This document shows, piece by piece, positions 60,501-64,000 of a DNA stretch of 64,000 nucleotides. This DNA comes from Staphylococcus epidermidis (GTDB taxonomy: Bacteria; Bacillota; Bacilli; Staphylococcales; Staphylococcaceae): contig NZ_AP019721.1 of assembly GCF_006742205.1 (NCBI RefSeq), forward strand, positions 1,550,001 through 1,614,000, given 5' to 3'. A program made the translations under genes and the position numbers. The notes beneath the pieces are model-generated. The model ran no database searches. It was not told where the DNA came from and saw only the letters and a list, made by a program, of their open reading frames with translations. Every line of letters begins with the position of its first letter. Position 1 is the first letter of the stretch.

Positions 60501-60529
60501 ATTATAAAAAATGTAAGCGCTATTGTAAA
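60501..60529 (-). promoter_or_regulatory. sucCD promoter
   Basis: TTTACA (60529-60524) and a perfect TATAAT (60506-60501) are 17 bases apart on the minus strand, about 38 bases before the sucC start. Confidence 0.85.
60512..60525. promoter_or_regulatory. catabolite-responsive element (cre) in the sucCD promoter
   Basis: TGTAAGCGCTATTG matches the cre consensus TGWNANCGNTNWCA at 12 of 14 positions and includes the central AAGCGCT. It sits in the spacer between -35 and -10, where bound CcpA would block RNA polymerase. Confidence 0.75.
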
Positions 60530-60569
60530 CTGATTGCCAGTATTTATTGCAATTTAAGCAAAATTCAAA

Positions 60570-61340
60570 TTATTTCATCATTGATTTAATTGGTTCAAAT
60601 GATTGACGATGTTCATTGATTATGCCCACTTGATCAATAGCCTTTAAATGTTGCTTAGTTCCATAACCTGCATTTTTATCAAAACCATATTCTGGAAACT
60701 GTTTAGATAGTTGTCTCATATATTGATCACGGTATTCTTTAGCCATGATACTTGCTGCTGCGATAGACACACTTTTAGCATCACCTTTAATAATTGAGGT
60801 TTGTGGAATATCAATATCTAGTGTCATTGCGTCTATTAATAAATGCGTCGGTGTAACATCTAATTGATTTATAGCACGTAGCATAGCTAATTGAGTTGCC
60901 CGATAAATGTTCAATTCATCTATTTCAACTGAGGACGCTATGCCATATGCATATTGATAGACATTTTCTTTTAAATTTTGATTAAGTCGTGCTCTATTTT
61001 TGGGAGACACTTTTTTAGAGTCATCTAAACCAATATAATGATGATTCTTCTCTAAGATGACTGCACAAGCCACCACTGGTCCAGCCAAGGGCCCACGCCC
61101 TACCTCATCAATTCCACAAATTAATGCATCTCTGTTAGAGGACATAATGTTGTTTTCGTATTGATTCATGGATAAATAGTGCTCTTCTAATGCTTGTTGC
61201 TTAAGAATATTTTTTTCCCTAGACTTAATCGCATTTATAACACCTTTACGTGAATCATTATTTGCTTCATGTTTATGTAACTCTTCCAACGTTTCAATTC
61301 GAGATAGTTTTTCTTTGATTTCTTTAATTGTTAGAGACAT
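60570..61340 (-). CDS. rnhB: ribonuclease HII
   Basis: Removes ribonucleotides from DNA and RNA-DNA hybrids. I chose ATG at 61340 ([12 protein letters not shown]), giving 256 residues; a GTG at 61352 would overlap the rbgA stop and has a weaker ribosome site. The catalytic [16 protein letters not shown] has Asp78-Glu79, with further Asp in LLIDAMTL. An N-terminal domain of about 70 residues, usual in Firmicute RNase HII, precedes it. It directly follows rbgA; no clear terminator separates it from sucC. Confidence 0.96.
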
Positions 61341-61344
61341 ACTA

Positions 61345-62208
61345 TCATTCACTCTTCATTTCTTTTAAAATATCAAAACAATAAGTTCCAATTTTTGCAT
61401 TTCTCATATCATTGATGATCAACTCAATGACAGATTCATAATCTACTTCATTTCCTTTTTGTAACAATCCCCTTCTTCTTCCAATTGCATCAAACCAATC
61501 GAGTATCTCAGCGTCTTCATGTGTATCAATATTATAATGTCTCTTTAAAGCTGAAACATCATGTTTAATCATAAAATTCAAACCATAAATAGCTACCTCA
61601 TCTAAATGAACGATACTATCCTTAATTGCACCAGTTAAACTTAATTTTTTACCGACTTCTTCATCTTCGAATTTAGGCCATAAAATACCTGGTGTATCTA
61701 GTAATTGAAGAGACTTCCCAACTTTAATCCATTGTTGCTGTTTTGTTACTCCTGGTTTATTTCCAGTTTCGGCGATACTACGTTTTGCTAACTTATTGAT
61801 AAGTGTTGATTTTCCTACATTAGGAATGCCTACAATCATAGCTCTTATCGCTCTAGGTTTTAAACCTTTGGCTTTTTCACGATCAAATTTTTCTTGAGTT
61901 GCTTTTATAGCTTCAACTTCAACATTTTTAAGATTCTTGCCATGTTTTGCATCTACAGCTACCGGATAGAAACCTTCATTTTTAAAATAAATTTCCCATT
62001 TTTCTAATTCTTTTAAATTCGTCATATCTTTTTTATTTAAAATTACTACTCGAGGTTTTTGTTTAATGACATCATCAATCATAGGGTTTCTCGAACTGTA
62101 TGGAATACGTGCATCGACGAGTTCAAAAACTACATCTACCTTTTTCAGTTGTTCACTAACTTGTCTTTTGGCTTTAGCCATATGACCTGGATACCATTGT
62201 ATCGCCAT
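61345..62208 (-). CDS. rbgA: ribosome biogenesis GTPase RbgA (YlqF)
   Basis: A circularly permuted GTPase needed for late 50S assembly. The order of motifs shows the permutation: G4 NKKDM near 58 comes first, then G1 GIPNVGKS near 127 and G3 DTPG near 172. The 287 residues end in the RbgA-specific C-terminal helical domain. The order rbgA-rnhB is conserved with Bacillus. Start ATG at 62208 with AGGATGATG upstream. Confidence 0.96.
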
Positions 62209-62536
62209 GAGTCATCATCCTATTCTTATTATTTTCTTAAACTTTTATCTATAACTTCATAATTATACTTTATAATAGCTAACCCAACCACTTTAAGTTT
62301 AACACGTGCATCATTTAGTATAAAAATCATTTTTCTATTCATAAAAAATCTACGATGACTATTTGTAAACTTATTCAAAACTATTAAAATCAATTAACTT
62401 TATTAAATAACATTAAATTTAATGTAAATAGATTTAAATAATGCCACTAATACTTTCATTCATTGCCATAATAACCTACAATTTGACTAAGCTAACAAAA
62501 TTTTTAGGTCAATATGATGCATTTTAGGAGAAGTAA
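62209..62536. other. divergent intergenic region between rbgA and the YfhO-type gene
   Basis: This 328-base gap should contain the promoters of both divergent genes, but I could not pick convincing -35/-10 pairs. It holds a 16-base perfect palindrome at 62410-62425. No further gene seen. Confidence 0.6.
62410..62425. repeat. 16-base perfect palindrome
   Basis: ACATTAAATTTAATGT is its own reverse complement. It lies 111 bases before the YfhO-type start and could be a regulator site, though palindromes of A and T are not rare here. Confidence 0.55.
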
Positions 62537-64000
62537 ATGAGAAGAAAAGCATGTTTCATTATATTATTAATTACATTATCATTAATTGGTCATAGTTATA
62601 TTATTTTTCGCTTCCATCATGATGGTGTTCTTTCAACTGGCCCAAATGATGGTATGGAACAGATGATTCCTATTCAAATGTATCTTTATCATCAATGGAC
62701 TCAAGGGAACTTATTTTATTCAACACATTTGGGTCTTGGCGGAGATTTTTTCACTGACTTAAGTTATTATTTTTCAACAAATTTAATATTTATTTTAAAT
62801 GTCCCTATCATCAAATTATGTGAAATATTCTTTTCATTGAACACAAATCAAATTCTTCTTTGGATGTACAACGCACTAATTGTTTCAATTATTAAATCAA
62901 CTATTGCTCTGTTTTGCACTTATTTATTTAGTTATTATATTTCTAAAAATAAAATAATCAGTTTATTGATTTCATTTATCTTTGTTATGTCACCTTTGTA
63001 CTTTAGATTTACAATTTACTGGCCATTCTTTAGTGATACTTTCATTTGGTTACCACTCTTATTATTAGGGATTGAACGTTTATTAAGGGATTTTAAAGCA
63101 GGTTTATTTATACTAACTGTAAGTCTAATTCTAATTAATAACTTTTATTTTGCATATTATTTCCTCATTATTGGTATAGGTTATACCCTGATTAGAATTA
63201 TTTACAGACATCCTAAAGATAGTTTAACTCGTTGGCAAGCTTCTCTTACAATTATATGTAGTGCTCTGCTCGCTTTAGGAAATAGTATGTTTGTGTTCTT
63301 TCATGGTGTTCAAAGTTTTCTTAATAATCGTCGACAATCATTTACAGGACAAGTGAATTGGATTGAACATTTAAATAAAGATACCAATATATTTTTCGAT
63401 AATTACTTGATTGTTGTGATATTTTTATCTATTCAAGCTCTTTTGACAATCAAATTATACAAACATTTTTATTATAAATTATTTGCATTGTTATTATTGG
63501 CAACAATTATTTTTGCATTTCTCCCATTTGTTGACCAACTATTTAATGGGTTTTCAGCACCTCAAAAACGATGGCATTTTATCTTAGCTTTTAATAGTTC
63601 AATTTTAATTGGGTTATTTGTAAAATATTTTAAAACAATTCGACCAAAGACTTATATTTATACTAATCTGATAGCTCAAAGTGTCATCTACATAAGTTCA
63701 ATTAGCTACAATACTTTTTTACCTTGGCTCTCTTTAGTTCCAGTAGTGTCAGTGATTGGACTATTAATTTTATTAATAAAAGAGAAAAAAGTACGTTATT
63801 ATCTTACTTACCTTTATAGTATTTCAATCGCTGCTCTCAGTCTTATGATTACTTTCGTATTCATAAAAAATCAAATTTTCTTTCAAGATCATATCAATCG
63901 TGCGAACAAGCGATACATTAATTCAAGTTTCTATAGCTCGGCTATACAAAGATCGTTAGTAAAAGAAATGAACCAAACTAAGAATGACGATCAACGAATA
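62537..64000 (+). CDS. YfhO family membrane protein (partial, C-terminus off the window)
   Basis: The plus-strand frame from ATG at 62537 stays open to the window end, giving 488 visible residues; AGGAG lies six bases upstream. The protein is a large multi-span membrane protein with about ten hydrophobic helices visible, a short Arg-Lys start, and the early outside motif GPNDGMEQMIPIQMYLYHQW. This matches the YfhO family, glycosyltransferase-like (GT-C fold) proteins; in Bacillus and Listeria relatives are linked to glycosylation of lipoteichoic acid or cell-surface polymers. Full members are about 850 residues. Substrate unknown. Confidence 0.85.
   Translation, partial: MRRKACFIILLITLSLIGHSYIIFRFHHDGVLSTGPNDGMEQMIPIQMYLYHQWTQGNLFYSTHLGLGGDFFTDLSYYFSTNLIFILNVPIIKLCEIFFSLNTNQILLWMYNALIVSIIKSTIALFCTYLFSYYISKNKIISLLISFIFVMSPLYFRFTIYWPFFSDTFIWLPLLLLGIERLLRDFKAGLFILTVSLILINNFYFAYYFLIIGIGYTLIRIIYRHPKDSLTRWQASLTIICSALLALGNSMFVFFHGVQSFLNNRRQSFTGQVNWIEHLNKDTNIFFDNYLIVVIFLSIQALLTIKLYKHFYYKLFALLLLATIIFAFLPFVDQLFNGFSAPQKRWHFILAFNSSILIGLFVKYFKTIRPKTYIYTNLIAQSVIYISSISYNTFLPWLSLVPVVSVIGLLILLIKEKKVRYYLTYLYSISIAALSLMITFVFIKNQIFFQDHINRANKRYINSSFYSSAIQRSLVKEMNQTKNDDQRI

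Noticed and set aside
1..64000. CRISPR arrays, tRNA or rRNA genes, insertion sequences
   Set aside because: I saw no regularly spaced repeats, no cloverleaf-type sequences with CCA ends, and no transposase frames on either strand.

Overview
The window is chromosomal core DNA of a low-GC Firmicute, almost certainly a Staphylococcus. Gene order (rbgA-rnhB-sucCD-dprA-topA-trmFO-xerC-hslVU-codY-rpsB-tsf-pyrH-frr-uppS-cdsA-rseP-proS-polC-rimP-nusA-infB-rbfA-truB-ribF-rpsO-pnp-rnjB-spoIIIE-ymf genes-pgsA-cinA-recA-rny-ymdB-korAB-miaB-ricA-mutS) is the staphylococcal one. Several refined protein lengths (PolC 1438, RNase J2 557, HslU 467, TrmFO 435, RimP 155 aa) equal the S. aureus lengths as I remember them. 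The sequences differ from S. aureus throughout, and the lytN-fmhC pair that S. aureus carries between sucD and dprA is absent. A coagulase-negative species such as S. epidermidis or a close relative fits best; this is judged from memory, without a database search.

Layout, left to right. Nearly every gene lies on the minus strand, so transcription runs toward coordinate 1. Positions 1-6.1 kb: mutS (cut by the window edge), an ECF thiamine-type S component (thiW), ricA, miaB, a thiamine-binding MTH1187-type protein and a poly-gamma-glutamate hydrolase family protein. 6.7-10.2 kb: the ferredoxin-dependent 2-oxoacid oxidoreductase korAB and the phosphodiesterase ymdB. 10.4 kb: a lone plus-strand 71-aa gene of unknown function facing rny. 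10.7-14.8 kb: rny, SOS-controlled recA, cinA. 15.3-23.7 kb: an eight-gene unit spoIIIE-ymfC-yfmF-yfmH-ymfI-ymfK-ymfM-pgsA that includes the EF-P 5-aminopentanol modification set. 23.9-35.8 kb: RNA processing and translation genes (rnjB, pnp, rpsO, ribF, truB, rbfA, infB, ylxQ, rnpM, nusA, rimP). 36-45.3 kb: polC, proS, rseP, cdsA, uppS. 45.6-49.9 kb: frr, pyrH, tsf, rpsB, codY. 50-57.6 kb: hslU, hslV, xerC, trmFO, topA, dprA. An 0.8-kb gap follows, then sucD-sucC, rnhB, rbgA and, on the plus strand, a YfhO-type membrane protein cut by the right edge.

The genes form ordinary housekeeping operons for replication, translation, RNA turnover, membrane lipid synthesis and protein quality control. 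Punctuation is clear: about fifteen intrinsic terminators and nine promoters can be read directly. They include a LexA box at recA and a catabolite (cre) site inside the sucC promoter spacer. Many start codons are TTG (recA, topA, polC, rnjB, spoIIIE, yfmF, korB, xerC, dprA), several fixed by Shine-Dalgarno spacing.

I found no prophage, insertion sequence, CRISPR array, tRNA or rRNA, and no clearly new multi-gene system. The points most worth a second look are: the CinA deamidase domain without its catalytic serine; RNase J2 with a broken metal-binding motif and a palindrome at its promoter; HslV whose catalytic threonine is not at the encoded N-terminus; the ACT plus P-loop protein YmfK; the orphan 71-aa gene; long compound hairpins at 2276-2344, 46899-46973 and 58172-58247; and the gene-poor sucD-dprA gap.
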